Assembly: GCF_023806465.1 (NCBI RefSeq)
Contig: NZ_JAMSLS010000002.1
Location: 434,001 to 498,000, forward strand
DNA: 64,000 nucleotides
Source: Thermomicrobium sp. CFH 73360
GTDB taxonomy: Bacteria; Chloroflexota; Chloroflexia; Thermomicrobiales; Thermomicrobiaceae
Direction of reading: 5' to 3'
Part shown: positions 1 to 8,488 of the stretch, in pieces
Numbering within the stretch: position 1 is the first letter of the stretch
How the letters are laid out: every line of letters begins with the position of its first letter
Position numbers and translations under genes: made by a program
The notes under the pieces: generated by a model
Database searches by the model: none
What the model was told of the DNA's origin: nothing
What the model saw: the letters and a program-made list of their open reading frames with translations, nothing else

Positions 1-872
1 CCACCGAGATCTCAATCCTCCTCGGACCGCACCAGGATATTCCGGCCCCAGACGTGAACACGAATCCCCAGATCATGGCTTGGATCATGGATACCTACAG
101 TATGCATCGACATAGCGGAGTTGGTGTCCCCGCCGTCGTCACCGGTAAACCCACGTTACTCGGTGGCTCCGCCGGTCGCCTCGAGGCAACCGGTCGTGGT
201 GTCGTCTTCGCGATCGAAGAGGCGGCCAAGACTTCTAACATCGACCTGACAGAGGCCCGCGTGGTCATCCAGGGATTCGGCAACGCTGGATCGACTGCCG
301 CCCGGTTGCTCGACGAACTTGGGAGCCGGGTGGTCGCGGTCTCTGATTCCCGTGGGGGAATCTACAATCCGCGAGGTCTCGATATCCCCGCTGTCATCGC
401 CTATAAGCAGCAGACCGGTTCTGTCGTCGGCTTTCCGGAAGCCGAGATGATTACGAACGAGCAACTCCTGGAACTCCCCTGCGACATCCTCATTCCTGCT
501 GCGCTCGAAGAGCAGATCACCGAGCACAACGCGCCGCGCATCCAGGCCCGACTCATCGCGGAAGCGGCAAACGGACCGACGACACCAGAAGCAGATCGCA
601 TCTTGTTCGACCGTGGGGTGATTGTTCTCCCCGATATCTATGCCAATGCCGGAGGTGTCACGGTTTCCTACTTCGAGTGGGTCCAAGGTCTCCAGCACTT
701 CTATTGGACCGAGGAGGAGGTAAACAGCCGTCTGCGCACCATCATGACACGCGCCTTCCAGGCAATCCATGCCACAGCTGAGCGTTACCGCGTGCAACTG
801 CGCACCGCAGCACTGGTACTCGCTGTTCAGCGGGTCGCGGAGATCACACGGCTGCGCGGCATCTACCCGTAA
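1..872 (+). CDS. gdhA: Glutamate dehydrogenase (NAD(P)-dependent), C-terminal part, 5' truncated by window edge
   Basis: Catalyses reversible oxidative deamination of glutamate to 2-oxoglutarate and ammonia in the cytoplasm. The open frame runs in from position 3 without a start. It carries the ELFV-dehydrogenase segment PAPDVNTNPQ (the Asp of this motif is catalytic in the family) followed by the Rossmann domain with GFGNAGSTAA. The family is about 420 residues, so roughly the last 290 are present. The GTG at 54 is an internal Val codon of the VNTNP motif and not a start. A hairpin terminator follows at 901. Coenzyme preference cannot be told from sequence alone. Confidence 0.95.
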   Translation, partial: TEISILLGPHQDIPAPDVNTNPQIMAWIMDTYSMHRHSGVGVPAVVTGKPTLLGGSAGRLEATGRGVVFAIEEAAKTSNIDLTEARVVIQGFGNAGSTAARLLDELGSRVVAVSDSRGGIYNPRGLDIPAVIAYKQQTGSVVGFPEAEMITNEQLLELPCDILIPAALEEQITEHNAPRIQARLIAEAANGPTTPEADRILFDRGVIVLPDIYANAGGVTVSYFEWVQGLQHFYWTEEEVNSRLRTIMTRAFQAIHATAERYRVQLRTAALVLAVQRVAEITRLRGIYP

Positions 873-900
873 ACCGAGGACCTCAGGTGGGAACGTGAAT

Positions 901-950
901 GGAGGCCGGTTCTCCCTTGCACTCCGCTGAGCCGGCCTCCGTTTGCGTTT
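901..950 (+). terminator. Rho-independent terminator after glutamate dehydrogenase
   Basis: Perfect 9-bp arms GGAGGCCGG (901-909) and CCGGCCTCC (932-940) are followed by the T-rich GTTTGCGTTT. It lies 28 nt after the gdh stop codon. Confidence 0.8.
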
Positions 951-1617
951 CGCTGGCTCCTAAGCTGTGGTGGCGGAAAAACGATCGCCTGTGCCATTAA
1001 GGTAAACCGACGAGCGGCTCGGAGTAACAACATCTGACCTGAACGAGACGGGCGCTCCCTGAAAAGTACCCGACCGTTCGATCCGGAACGGCTCCGCCAC
1101 AACACCAGCGAGAAGGCTGCTATGCAACGCGCCTGTGCTCTCCGCGGAGACTCGTGAGGCCCTGCAGATCGCGCCTCGCGATCCCGGCCGGTAAAACGGA
1201 CGAAAACTTGGTCCGCAACACCTTGCCCCCTACACAGTGCACTGTCCCTCGTTGCGCCCACTGTTACGCCATACCTCTTCGGTCCATCCTACCGGGGAGA
1301 CGACAGCACCACTGATGAAAAGGTGATCCACGTTGAGGAGGTGGTAAGGAACTCCATCACTCACGTCTCCCACTGTACCAGTATTGCATCTTGCCAAAAC
1401 CGGAGAATCACGCCTCCTTACAAGTGACAGTGTAAGCTCAGGGTGACACCAACAAAATGCCAATGTGGTCGGGCAAAGCGTCTGTCCTTCGTTCTCTACA
1501 AAGGAGGCGCACAGGCAACATGCCGCGCGGAGAAAAAAATGCTCACGCTTTGTCGAGGCACCAAGGATCGTCCTGAGTCACGAGGCCTGCGTTCAATCGG
1601 GGCCCGAGCGGATCCAC
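951..1617. other. Intergenic region with no supported gene
   Basis: About 670 bases between the gdh terminator and the 3' end of the TrkA gene. Short open frames exist on both strands (for example 1230-1463 on -), but none has a recognisable motif together with a good ribosome binding site. No tRNA or riboswitch consensus was recognised. Confidence 0.5.
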
Positions 1618-2286
1618 CTACCGCGTTGCCGGAACGCACAGGAGTTCGCGGAGCTCCGCCTCACGCTGTTGCTTGGTGACAATGATCAGTTCGTCACCCG
1701 GCTCAATCATCGTCTGCCCCGTGGGGATAATAAGTTCACCCCGGCGGAGAATCGCGGTGATGATCGACTCCGGCGGAAGCGGCAGCTGCCAGATCGGCTG
1801 ATGCACAACCGGCGACTCGGCAGCAACCTTGGCCTCGACGATGGCGAGATCCGCGTGGCGTAAAGCCAAGAGATGCACGAAGGGTCGCTCGGGGATCTGT
1901 TGCTCGATCAGACTCAGGATGACGTTCGTCTGGCTCACCGTGACGTCGATCCCTAACCGGCGGAACAGCTCTTCGTTCTTCGGATTGTTCACCCGCGCGA
2001 TCGTCCGTCGGACACCAAAACGCTCCCGAGCGACCTGACAGATAACGAGGTTATCCTCGTCGTCTCCGGTGACGGCAATGACCACGTCGGCCCGCCCGGC
2101 ACCAGCCGCTGCGAGCGTCGCTACCTCGGCCCCGTCCCCCTGCATGACGATGGCACCGAACCGGTCACGGTAGAGCTGTACTTTCACTGGGTTCTTCTCG
2201 ATAAGGAAGACTTCATACCCTTCATTCACCAGAGTCTTCGTCAAGTAGTAACCGACTTTGCCTCCGCCGACGACGATGATGTACAT
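1618..2286 (-). CDS. trkA: TrkA-type RCK K+ transport regulatory protein with N and C domains
   Basis: Cytoplasmic nucleotide-gated regulator of a Trk/Ktr K+ uptake channel. 222 residues. The N-terminal RCK Rossmann domain (about 1-120) has GGGKVGYYLT and an acidic residue at the end of strand 2 (LIEKN), typical of NAD(H) binding. A TrkA_C ligand-binding domain follows (about 135-220). It is last in a - strand run after a second RCK protein and a UspA protein. No TrkH/KtrB membrane subunit is in the window, so the partner must be encoded elsewhere. Confidence 0.9.
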   Translation of the reverse strand: MYIIVVGGGKVGYYLTKTLVNEGYEVFLIEKNPVKVQLYRDRFGAIVMQGDGAEVATLAAAGAGRADVVIAVTGDDEDNLVICQVARERFGVRRTIARVNNPKNEELFRRLGIDVTVSQTNVILSLIEQQIPERPFVHLLALRHADLAIVEAKVAAESPVVHQPIWQLPLPPESIITAILRRGELIIPTGQTMIEPGDELIIVTKQQREAELRELLCVPATR

Positions 2287-2319
2287 GTGTTCTGCTCCTC
2301 ACTCGGCTGCCCGGCGGAC

Positions 2320-2742
2320 TCAACTCGGCTCGGTGGGAACCACGTGATCGCGTACCGCGTGCTCAATCATCTCCGCGACCGTACGGGTCGGACAGATCAC
2401 GGTGAGGCCGAGCTCGCGGTAGATCTCCGCCCGGTCCGGGTCATAAATGCGGAGAATCACCTTCGGAACGCGATAGATCACTTGAGCAATCTGGGCAGCC
2501 ATAATATTCGTATTGTCATTCTCCGTTACGGCAATGAAGACATCCGCCTGCTGGATCCCCGCGTTGCGGAGCACATCCTCGTCAATCCCAGTACCGAGGA
2601 CAAGCTGACCACGGAACCCTGACGGAAGGCGCCGGAAAGCGGTCTGCCGCTGGTCAACGACCGACACGTGATGCCCCTCCTCGGCGAAGTCGTTGGCAAG
2701 CTTGGCACCAACACGACCGCAACCAATGATGATGATCTTCAC
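2320..2742 (-). CDS. Second TrkA-N (RCK) domain protein, short form
   Basis: 140 residues with only the RCK N domain: GCGRVGAKLA nucleotide-binding loop, VVDQ at the end of strand 2, and the ADVFIAVTENDNTN segment typical of TrkA-N. The TrkA_C domain is missing, which is common in paired TrkA proteins where one partner is short. Its start overlaps the UspA stop by 4 nt (2739-2742), so the two are probably translationally coupled. It probably assembles with the 222-residue TrkA downstream on the same K+ channel (inference). Confidence 0.88.
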   Translation of the reverse strand: MKIIIIGCGRVGAKLANDFAEEGHHVSVVDQRQTAFRRLPSGFRGQLVLGTGIDEDVLRNAGIQQADVFIAVTENDNTNIMAAQIAQVIYRVPKVILRIYDPDRAEIYRELGLTVICPTRTVAEMIEHAVRDHVVPTEPS

Positions 2743-3197
2743 GACGGTGCCCCACCCTGGTCAGCGACGCGGACGACGACCACGTCGCACGGTGCATTGT
2801 CAAGGATATACGGAAGCGTCTCTCCTTGTGTGAGCACTCCCAGGTTCCAACGGCTCCGCGTCGCCATGATAATCGCATCGGCCGCTCGCTCGATCGCCTC
2901 GTCGACGATTGCCGCACCAGCCACCCGCGCTTGGAGGAGTTCGGTCATCACCCGCTTCCACTTGCCACGCGCGACGCGCTGCGCATACTCCGCTGCACGC
3001 TCCAAGATCGCGGTGCCACGCTCAATCTGTTCGGGGAGCTCCACATCGAGGGCAAAGCGCTGTGGTACCTCGACGACGTAGACCAGAATCAGCGTGGTAT
3101 CACTACCAGCGCAGATGGCTGCTGCGAGGTCGATCGCCCGCTCATCATCGAGCGATCCACTCACTGGGACGACCACGCGGCGATAGGACCGCGCCAC
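2739..3197 (-). CDS. Universal stress protein (UspA family)
   Basis: 152 residues forming one Usp domain: RRVVVPVSGSLDDERAIDLA at the N terminus and APCDVVVVRV at the C terminus. The usual GxxGx9G(S/T) ATP loop is only partly kept (TRSRWNLGVLTQGE), so ATP binding is uncertain. It is cotranscribed with two RCK subunits, and Usp proteins are known partners or regulators of K+ and ion transport. It lies 22 nt after the metallophosphoesterase gene. Confidence 0.85.
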   Translation of the reverse strand: MARSYRRVVVPVSGSLDDERAIDLAAAICAGSDTTLILVYVVEVPQRFALDVELPEQIERGTAILERAAEYAQRVARGKWKRVMTELLQARVAGAAIVDEAIERAADAIIMATRSRWNLGVLTQGETLPYILDNAPCDVVVVRVADQGGAPS

Positions 3198-3219
3198 ACT
3201 CTTCCTCCGAACGCTCGAG

Positions 3220-3951
3220 TCAGTATCCGAGCGCCAGGCGTTCGATCAGCAGCTGGGGAAGTCCGGCAGCCGCCATCTCGGCCTGTACCGCTGCGATATT
3301 GTACGGTACACGCCGGAAGGTCAGCTGCCCCCGCCCTGGCTCCCAAATCATGAACGCCGCCCGCGGATCACCATCACGCGGCTGCCCCACAGAACCTGGA
3401 TTGACAAGAAACCGCCCTGCGTGAACAGTGACCACATCCCCGTCACCCGGACGAGACGGCGGCTCACCCTTGCGTGCTGCTTCTTCGCTGAGTACGAACG
3501 GAATGTGCGTGTGTCCAAAGAAGCAGAGACGCGTCCGGAGGAGATCGAAGTTCGCCCGTGCTTGCTCACTCGTGAAGACGTATTCCCAAACTGGTGCGCG
3601 CAGACTCCCGTGTACGAGCGTTACCTCATCGAGCACGAGCTTCTCGGGTAGGCTCTCGAGAAACGCTCGGTGCTCCGGTGCCAACTGGAGCATCGTCCAG
3701 CGCAAGGCGTAGCGCGCAACCGGGTTAAATCCCTCGAGCGGTACCCGTCCCAGACACGCTGCATCGTGGTTTCCGAGTACCGTGGTCGGACCAGCCCGCT
3801 CACGTATCCACTCGACGCACTCACGCGGCCGTGGCCCGTACCCCACCACGTCGCCCAAGCACCAGATACGGTCGACCGGTCCTGCCGCCGCGAAGACCGC
3901 CTCCAGCGCAGCCATATTGCCATGGATATCCGCAATCACGAGGATCCGCAT
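3220..3951 (-). CDS. Metallophosphoesterase (YfcE/calcineurin-like)
   Basis: 243-residue cytoplasmic phosphodiesterase/phosphatase with the full di-metal set: ADIHGN near the N terminus, GDVVGYGP, GNHD, VHGS and GHTH. The ATG at 3951 is chosen because AGGAGG lies 6 nt upstream and the protein then begins MRILVIADIHGN, as in the family; an in-frame start 27 nt further up lacks such a site. Substrate is not predictable. It is first in the - strand run leading to UspA and the RCK proteins. Confidence 0.9.
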   Translation of the reverse strand: MRILVIADIHGNMAALEAVFAAAGPVDRIWCLGDVVGYGPRPRECVEWIRERAGPTTVLGNHDAACLGRVPLEGFNPVARYALRWTMLQLAPEHRAFLESLPEKLVLDEVTLVHGSLRAPVWEYVFTSEQARANFDLLRTRLCFFGHTHIPFVLSEEAARKGEPPSRPGDGDVVTVHAGRFLVNPGSVGQPRDGDPRAAFMIWEPGRGQLTFRRVPYNIAAVQAEMAAAGLPQLLIERLALGY

Positions 3952-4068
3952 CGCCTGCCTCCTGTCGAGCGTAACCAATTCCGCTGCATCCGGCGAACGG
4001 CTTCTGTCACGTTCGCTCCGAGTGGTACTATGGAACTCGTCGGGGCCGCCGGGGAAGGAGGGACATCG

Positions 4069-4758
4069 ATGGTTCAGGCAGGAAACGACTGGAAGCTGTG
4101 GGGAGCGCTCGCCGGCGGAACAGCGCTGGGACTCGGGGCATGGCTCATCGTCCGCCGTCGCCAGCGCCGGACACTCCGCCAGCGGCTGGCTGAGGAATTC
4201 GACCTCGAATCCGCGCTCGGATCACTCCGGGAAGCAGTCCAGGACGTGCGCGAGCGACTTCCGATCCACGACGGGGAGATCGCCCGCTCCTTTTGGCGCA
4301 AGCGATTGCGACCACTGGTGCGGCAAACAGCGCGAACACTTCCGGAACAAGCTCGCCGCGCCCAGGCTGTCTTGCAAGCTGAGCGAGCGGCTGTCGAAAA
4401 GCTCCAGCGGAACGTCCTACCGGCGACCGAACAAGCCGCCCGGGAAGCGCTCCGCACTGCCGAGCACGCCATCGAACAAGCGGCAGCGCGCGCCCGTGCG
4501 ATGCCTGAGCGGCTCGCCGCCAAGCGTCCACGCCCGGCTCGTCCAAGCCTCTTCGCGCGCCTGCGTCGTGCCGCACAAGAGAGCGCAGCGCTCGGCTTCT
4601 GGCTTGGCGCAGCTGGAGCACTTGTCTATTTCGGGCTGCTCCGCCCGGATCAGCGGGAGCAAGTTCGGCGCGGCTTGAGTTCGCTCGCGACGCAGCTCCG
4701 CGAGCTCTGGGCCGACTTCTCGTTCAGCCAGGAGCCGCTGGCCGAGTTCACGGAGTGA
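4069..4758 (+). CDS. Hypothetical membrane-anchored coiled-coil protein
   Basis: 229 residues, no family recognised. Residues about 10-28 form one membrane segment (WGALAGGTALGLGAWLIV) followed by RRRQRR. A long Ala/Arg/Glu-rich helical stretch (about 35-185) looks like coiled coil. A second hydrophobic segment (ALGFWLGAAGALVYFGLL) lies near 190. The start is supported by GGAAGGAGG seven bases upstream. It is transcribed divergently from the metallophosphoesterase, 117 nt away. The layout suggests an apolipophorin-like or envelope spacer protein, but function is unknown. Confidence 0.75.
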   Translation: MVQAGNDWKLWGALAGGTALGLGAWLIVRRRQRRTLRQRLAEEFDLESALGSLREAVQDVRERLPIHDGEIARSFWRKRLRPLVRQTARTLPEQARRAQAVLQAERAAVEKLQRNVLPATEQAAREALRTAEHAIEQAAARARAMPERLAAKRPRPARPSLFARLRRAAQESAALGFWLGAAGALVYFGLLRPDQREQVRRGLSSLATQLRELWADFSFSQEPLAEFTE

Positions 4759-4845
4759 CTCGCGCGTCTGATCGCCACTCATTGCTGTAGGATGGAGGGC
4801 TCGACGGGCAGCCACCACACGGTGACTGTCCGTTTCTCCTCTCTA

Positions 4846-4859
4846 CCATTGTGCAATGG
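4846..4859. promoter_or_regulatory. Inverted repeat upstream of CmtR-like regulator
   Basis: CCATTG-TG-CAATGG, perfect 6-bp arms with a 2-nt centre, 48 nt before the regulator start at 4908. A plausible autoregulatory operator for a winged-helix dimer; inferred only from position and symmetry. Confidence 0.4.
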
Positions 4860-4907
4860 AGATCTTCTTCGCGTGGAACCAGTACACTTCTTCGGGGGTG
4901 AGCGAGC

Positions 4908-5342
4908 ATGGCAGACCAGGTCGAAGCACTGCGGCTGGCTGACCGAAAGCATCCGCGGACTCTGCCCGTCCGCAGCCGTCGGATGGACGCGCCTTCTGAG
5001 CCAGGAGAGGTCCCCCCGACGATTCTCGCCCGTTTTCTCCACGCGCTTTCCGATCCGACTCGCCTCCGCATCCTCGATCTCCTGATACGTGAGCGAGAAC
5101 TGCACGTCAGCGCGTTAGTCGAACGACTCGCGCAGCCACAAGGACGCGTCTCTGCGCACTTGACCTGTTTGCGCACTTGTGGGCTGGTACGCGTCCGCCG
5201 TGAGGGGAAGTTTCGCTTCTACGCCATCACCGACCAACGTATCCCTGCTCTGCTCGCCCTGGCGCGTGAACTCGCGCGCCCACGTGAAGCGGCAATCGCC
5301 AATTGTGCATACGCGGAACATCATGATCTCATGGGGGGTTGA
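4908..5342 (+). CDS. ArsR/SmtB-family metal sensor of the CmtR type
   Basis: 144-residue winged-helix repressor (ALSDPTRLRILDLL, then the recognition helix GRVSAHLTCLRTCGLV). Cys87 and Cys91 lie in the recognition-helix region and Cys133 near the C terminus. This matches the spacing of the Cd(II)/Pb(II) site of mycobacterial CmtR (Cys57, Cys61, Cys102). An N-terminal extension of about 35 residues precedes the domain. The start is supported by GGGGTGAG upstream. Its stop overlaps the next gene, and it probably controls the 2-TM protein and CcdA-like transporter downstream. Confidence 0.85.
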   Translation: MADQVEALRLADRKHPRTLPVRSRRMDAPSEPGEVPPTILARFLHALSDPTRLRILDLLIRERELHVSALVERLAQPQGRVSAHLTCLRTCGLVRVRREGKFRFYAITDQRIPALLALARELARPREAAIANCAYAEHHDLMGG

Positions 5343-5557
5343 GCGTGCGCGAGTTCTTCCTGGCTCCATGCCGTATCGGTTGGTTACTTGTTACGGTCGT
5401 GTTGGTAGCTTATGGCATCACTACCGGCCAGTGGACGGTACTCCTCGCCGCTGCGGCACCAGCTGCTGGTGCCTTCATCGCCTGGTTCGCTGGGCGGCGA
5501 ATGCCTGCCTGTTCTCTCCCGGACACACCACAGGGTAAGGGAACGAGCCGTGACTGA
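5339..5557 (+). CDS. Small two-TM membrane protein in CmtR-CcdA cassette
   Basis: 72 residues from a TTG start overlapping the regulator stop by 4 nt; GTG at 5345 is an alternative. Two hydrophobic segments (about 13-31 and 33-50) and two cysteines (Cys11 and a Cys in RRMPACSLPD). No family is recognised, although the size and position recall small MerT-like or thiol-transport accessory proteins. It overlaps the downstream CcdA-like gene by 8 nt, so the three genes form one operon. Confidence 0.7.
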   Translation: MSVREFFLAPCRIGWLLVTVVLVAYGITTGQWTVLLAAAAPAAGAFIAWFAGRRMPACSLPDTPQGKGTSRD

Positions 5558-6284
5558 GTTCCAGGTATGGGTCGCAAGCTGGCTCTCAGCAATCGCAAGT
5601 TGGTTACCGTTTGGTTATGCCTTCGGTGCTGGGATGCTGGCTGCCGTGAACCCTTGTGGGTTTGCGATGCTCCCTGCCTACCTGGCACTTTACCTTGGTA
5701 CAGGAGAGGACAACTCCACCCGCATCGTGCCACGGCTGGCGCGAGCGGCGTTGGTCGGGAGCAGTGTGTCGTTCGGCTTCACGACGCTCTTTGTCCTGGC
5801 GGGACTCATCGTGTCGCTCGGCGGCACATTTCTCTTTCCGATCATGCCATGGGTCGGCATCAGTATTGGCATCCTTCTCGTCGCTCTTGGAGCTGCGCTG
5901 TTCCTTGGTCGCGTGACAACTCCAATGTTCTTTGAGCGCCTCGCGGACCGCATCGGACATCGCGACGAGCGGTCAGTGCGGAGTTTCTATTTGTTTGGGC
6001 TCGCCTACGGATTGGCCTCGCTGAGCTGTACGCTCCCCGTCTTCATGGTTGCGGCCGGGAGCGCACTGCTCAGCGGGAACGTCCTCCGAGGTACGCTTCA
6101 ACTTGCCAGCTACAGCCTCGGTATGGCAAGTGTGATTGTCGCATTGACCTTTGCGCTCGCCTTTCTCCGCCTTGGTCTTCTCCGCGGACTGCGCCGCGTT
6201 GTTCCTTATGTCCAAACGGCTACTGCCGCCTTGCTCGTGTTCGCCGGGACGACCATTGTCCTCTACTGGTGGTCATATCGCTAA
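5550..6284 (+). CDS. CcdA/DsbD-like transmembrane thiol-disulfide transporter
   Basis: 244-residue polytopic membrane protein with six predicted helices in two halves. AAVNPCGFAMLPAY in the first and LASLSCTLPVF in the second supply the conserved Cys pair that shuttles reducing equivalents across the membrane in CcdA/DsbD. GTG at 5550 is preferred, with GGTAAGGG upstream. Following a CmtR-type sensor, it may deliver electrons or thiols for metal detoxification rather than for cytochrome c maturation; that role is inference. Confidence 0.82.
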   Translation: MTEFQVWVASWLSAIASWLPFGYAFGAGMLAAVNPCGFAMLPAYLALYLGTGEDNSTRIVPRLARAALVGSSVSFGFTTLFVLAGLIVSLGGTFLFPIMPWVGISIGILLVALGAALFLGRVTTPMFFERLADRIGHRDERSVRSFYLFGLAYGLASLSCTLPVFMVAAGSALLSGNVLRGTLQLASYSLGMASVIVALTFALAFLRLGLLRGLRRVVPYVQTATAALLVFAGTTIVLYWWSYR

Positions 6285-6299
6285 GTGGCGGAAGGCAGG

Positions 6300-7160
6300 A
6301 TGGACCAAGCAGGGGCCTTATCTGGGAGAGAAATCGTATCACCGGGCACCCTGGCGTTGATTGGTTCTGGGGAGACCTCTCGCTCTGGCCGACAGGCTTT
6401 CGCAGCACTGTTCGCTTCCCTCTCCCCTCCCGTCCACGTCGCGATCCTCGAGACCCCCGCAGGATTCCAGCCAAATGCCGCACTGGTTGCTCGGAAGCTG
6501 GGCGACTTCCTGCGCGAGCATTTGCCGGAATACCGCACCGACGTTCGCTTCGTACCGGCGCGCCGTCGTGGCAGTGTCTACGACCCTGATGCACCGCTCG
6601 TCGCCGAACCGCTCGCATGGGCGGACTGTATCGTCGCTGGTCCTGGCAGTCCCACCTATATGATTCGCCAACTTGCCGGGACACTCACCTGGCAACTCAT
6701 CGTCACACGTTGGCGAACCGGTGCACGGCTCGCCTTCGCAAGTGCCGCCGCGATTGCTGTAAGCCGCTTCGCTCTCCCGGTGTACGAAATCTACAAAGCC
6801 GGCGCTGACCTCCACTGGAGCGAGGGGCTCGATTTGCTCGGCCCCCTTGGGTATCAGCTGGCGATCGTCCCGCACTGGAATAACCGCGAGGGAGGCGAAG
6901 AGCTGGACACGAGTCGATGCTTCATGGGGCAAGAGCGCTTCGCTGCTTTGTGGCGTCTCCTCCCACCTGAGGTGGCCGTGCTCGGCCTTGACGAGCACAC
7001 CACGTGTCTCCTCGACTTCGCGTCCGGGAGCGCCCGCGTTCTCGGTGTGGGCTCCGTGACGATCCTCGCCCAGGGTACTGAGCGACGGATCGAGCGTGGC
7101 CAGTCCTTCCCACTCGCGTGGCTGAAGACAGAGTCACTCATCCGATCCGCCGACTCATGA
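6300..7160 (+). CDS. Peptidase S51 / class I glutamine amidotransferase-like (cyanophycinase-like) protein
   Basis: 286 residues. GTLALIGSGETSRSGRQA at the N terminus and AGPGSPTYMIRQL correspond to the flavodoxin-like core of cyanophycinase/S51 proteins. At the nucleophile elbow the sequence reads LAFASAAAIAV, so the usual GxSAGA motif is altered (FASAAA). A GTG at 6285 directly abuts the preceding stop. ATG at 6300 has GGAAGG in front and is preferred. Its 3' end overlaps the convergent MFS gene by 6 nt. Substrate unknown. Confidence 0.72.
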   Translation: MDQAGALSGREIVSPGTLALIGSGETSRSGRQAFAALFASLSPPVHVAILETPAGFQPNAALVARKLGDFLREHLPEYRTDVRFVPARRRGSVYDPDAPLVAEPLAWADCIVAGPGSPTYMIRQLAGTLTWQLIVTRWRTGARLAFASAAAIAVSRFALPVYEIYKAGADLHWSEGLDLLGPLGYQLAIVPHWNNREGGEELDTSRCFMGQERFAALWRLLPPEVAVLGLDEHTTCLLDFASGSARVLGVGSVTILAQGTERRIERGQSFPLAWLKTESLIRSADS

Positions 7161-8417
7161 ACTTCGTGGAGTGGCACCTCTCCGGCCCCGATAGGTCTCC
7201 GGAGCGGCAAGCCAAAAAAGAAACCCAAGACTCACGATTCCCACGGCCGTCGCAACCAGCGTTACGCGGATTCCAACCAACCCTGCCGCCACCCCAAGCA
7301 GTGTCGGACCGATGACATACCCGAGCTCGGAAAGCATTCGGTAGGCGCTCATCGCTGCTGCGGTCATGCCCGGAGGCACAACATCAGCCGCATATGCAGC
7401 CGGAGCTCCACCCCCAATCCCACTGGCCATTGCCCAGACGACACAGGCGACGAGGAACCAGAGATAACTCGGCGCGAAAGCGAAACCGACCAACCCGAAA
7501 CCGCTGAAGAGCGTGGCGGGAGCAATGACGACCTTCCGCCCAAACAGATCAACGAGGACGCCGGCCGGATAGGCCATCAGCAACGACACAACACTCACCG
7601 CGGCAAGCCCGAGACCAATTTGGGCTGGTGCAAGCCCAATTTCACGCTCGGCATGTAACGGTACCAGCGTGAAGAGCGCTCCCGTCCGGGCGAAGAAGGT
7701 CCCGAAGGTGACGACACCAATCAGCAACAATGGACGATGGCGCAGCACTGCGACGAATTGCCGTCCAAAGACGAACTCCCCCTCTCGCCCCGTTGACTTG
7801 GCTCCTGCTTGCCGGGTTTCTGGCAGCCGCCAGAATGCCAAGACCCCCACTACCACGCCGACGATCGCATAGACCCAGAATGGCAGACGAAGTCCCCCGT
7901 ACTGCGCCAGGATTCCACCCGGTATTGGACCGAATCCGACGCCGAAGAGGAAGACTGCTTGATAGATTGCCATTGTCCGGCCACGCGTTGCCGGCTCCGT
8001 GATATCGGCGAGCACGATCTGTCCACTGGTCAGGACCATCGAGGCGCCGCTCCCAGCGACGAACCGGCCAGCGAGGAATACTGGGTAGTTTGGTGCGATC
8101 GCGCAGATCGCGTTCCCGAGGGCCGTCAGCATCCCGCCGAAAAACAGCGACCAGCGTCGTCCCGAACGGTCCGCCACCCAACCTGCTGGCGCAGAGGAGG
8201 TAAAGCGAGCGAGCCCATAGACGGCAATGGCAAGTCCAATGAGTGCCTCCGGAACGCCATACGCCTGAGCGTAGAGAGGGACGATGGGCACAATACTCCC
8301 AAAACCAAGTTGGTTGATCCCAACAATCGCAGAAATCCAGACAAGCACGCGCTGTCTTCGGTACCATGAGGAAACGAAGCGGAGCGTGGCAGGGGTGCGA
8401 CGCGTGATCACACCCAT
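7155..8417 (-). CDS. MFS transporter (drug/multisolute efflux type)
   Basis: 420-residue inner-membrane permease with 12 predicted helices. It has motif A after TM2 (GWVADRSGRRWSLFFGG), a related copy after TM8 (GVLVDLFGRK), and GRFVAGSGAS in TM4. The family exports drugs or small metabolites using proton motive force; substrate cannot be assigned. Start at 8417, the second of two adjacent ATGs, gives the better spacing from AAGGGAG. It is divergent from the cupin gene by 71 nt. Confidence 0.88.
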   Translation of the reverse strand: MGVITRRTPATLRFVSSWYRRQRVLVWISAIVGINQLGFGSIVPIVPLYAQAYGVPEALIGLAIAVYGLARFTSSAPAGWVADRSGRRWSLFFGGMLTALGNAICAIAPNYPVFLAGRFVAGSGASMVLTSGQIVLADITEPATRGRTMAIYQAVFLFGVGFGPIPGGILAQYGGLRLPFWVYAIVGVVVGVLAFWRLPETRQAGAKSTGREGEFVFGRQFVAVLRHRPLLLIGVVTFGTFFARTGALFTLVPLHAEREIGLAPAQIGLGLAAVSVVSLLMAYPAGVLVDLFGRKVVIAPATLFSGFGLVGFAFAPSYLWFLVACVVWAMASGIGGGAPAAYAADVVPPGMTAAAMSAYRMLSELGYVIGPTLLGVAAGLVGIRVTLVATAVGIVSLGFLFWLAAPETYRGRRGATPRSS

Positions 8418-8488
8418 CATGCGCTCCCTTTCGCCATCCGTTGGTGCGCAGTATCTCGGCAGCACTTCTGTGATTTGGGAGATGTGGG

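Noticed and set aside
156-797. Long open frame on the - strand inside glutamate dehydrogenase
   Set aside because: It lies antisense to a strongly conserved gene in a high-G+C genome, where spurious antisense frames are common; no motif or ribosome binding site.
1230-1463. 77-codon frame on the - strand in the gdh-trkA gap
   Set aside because: No ribosome binding site, no recognised motif and no operon partner.
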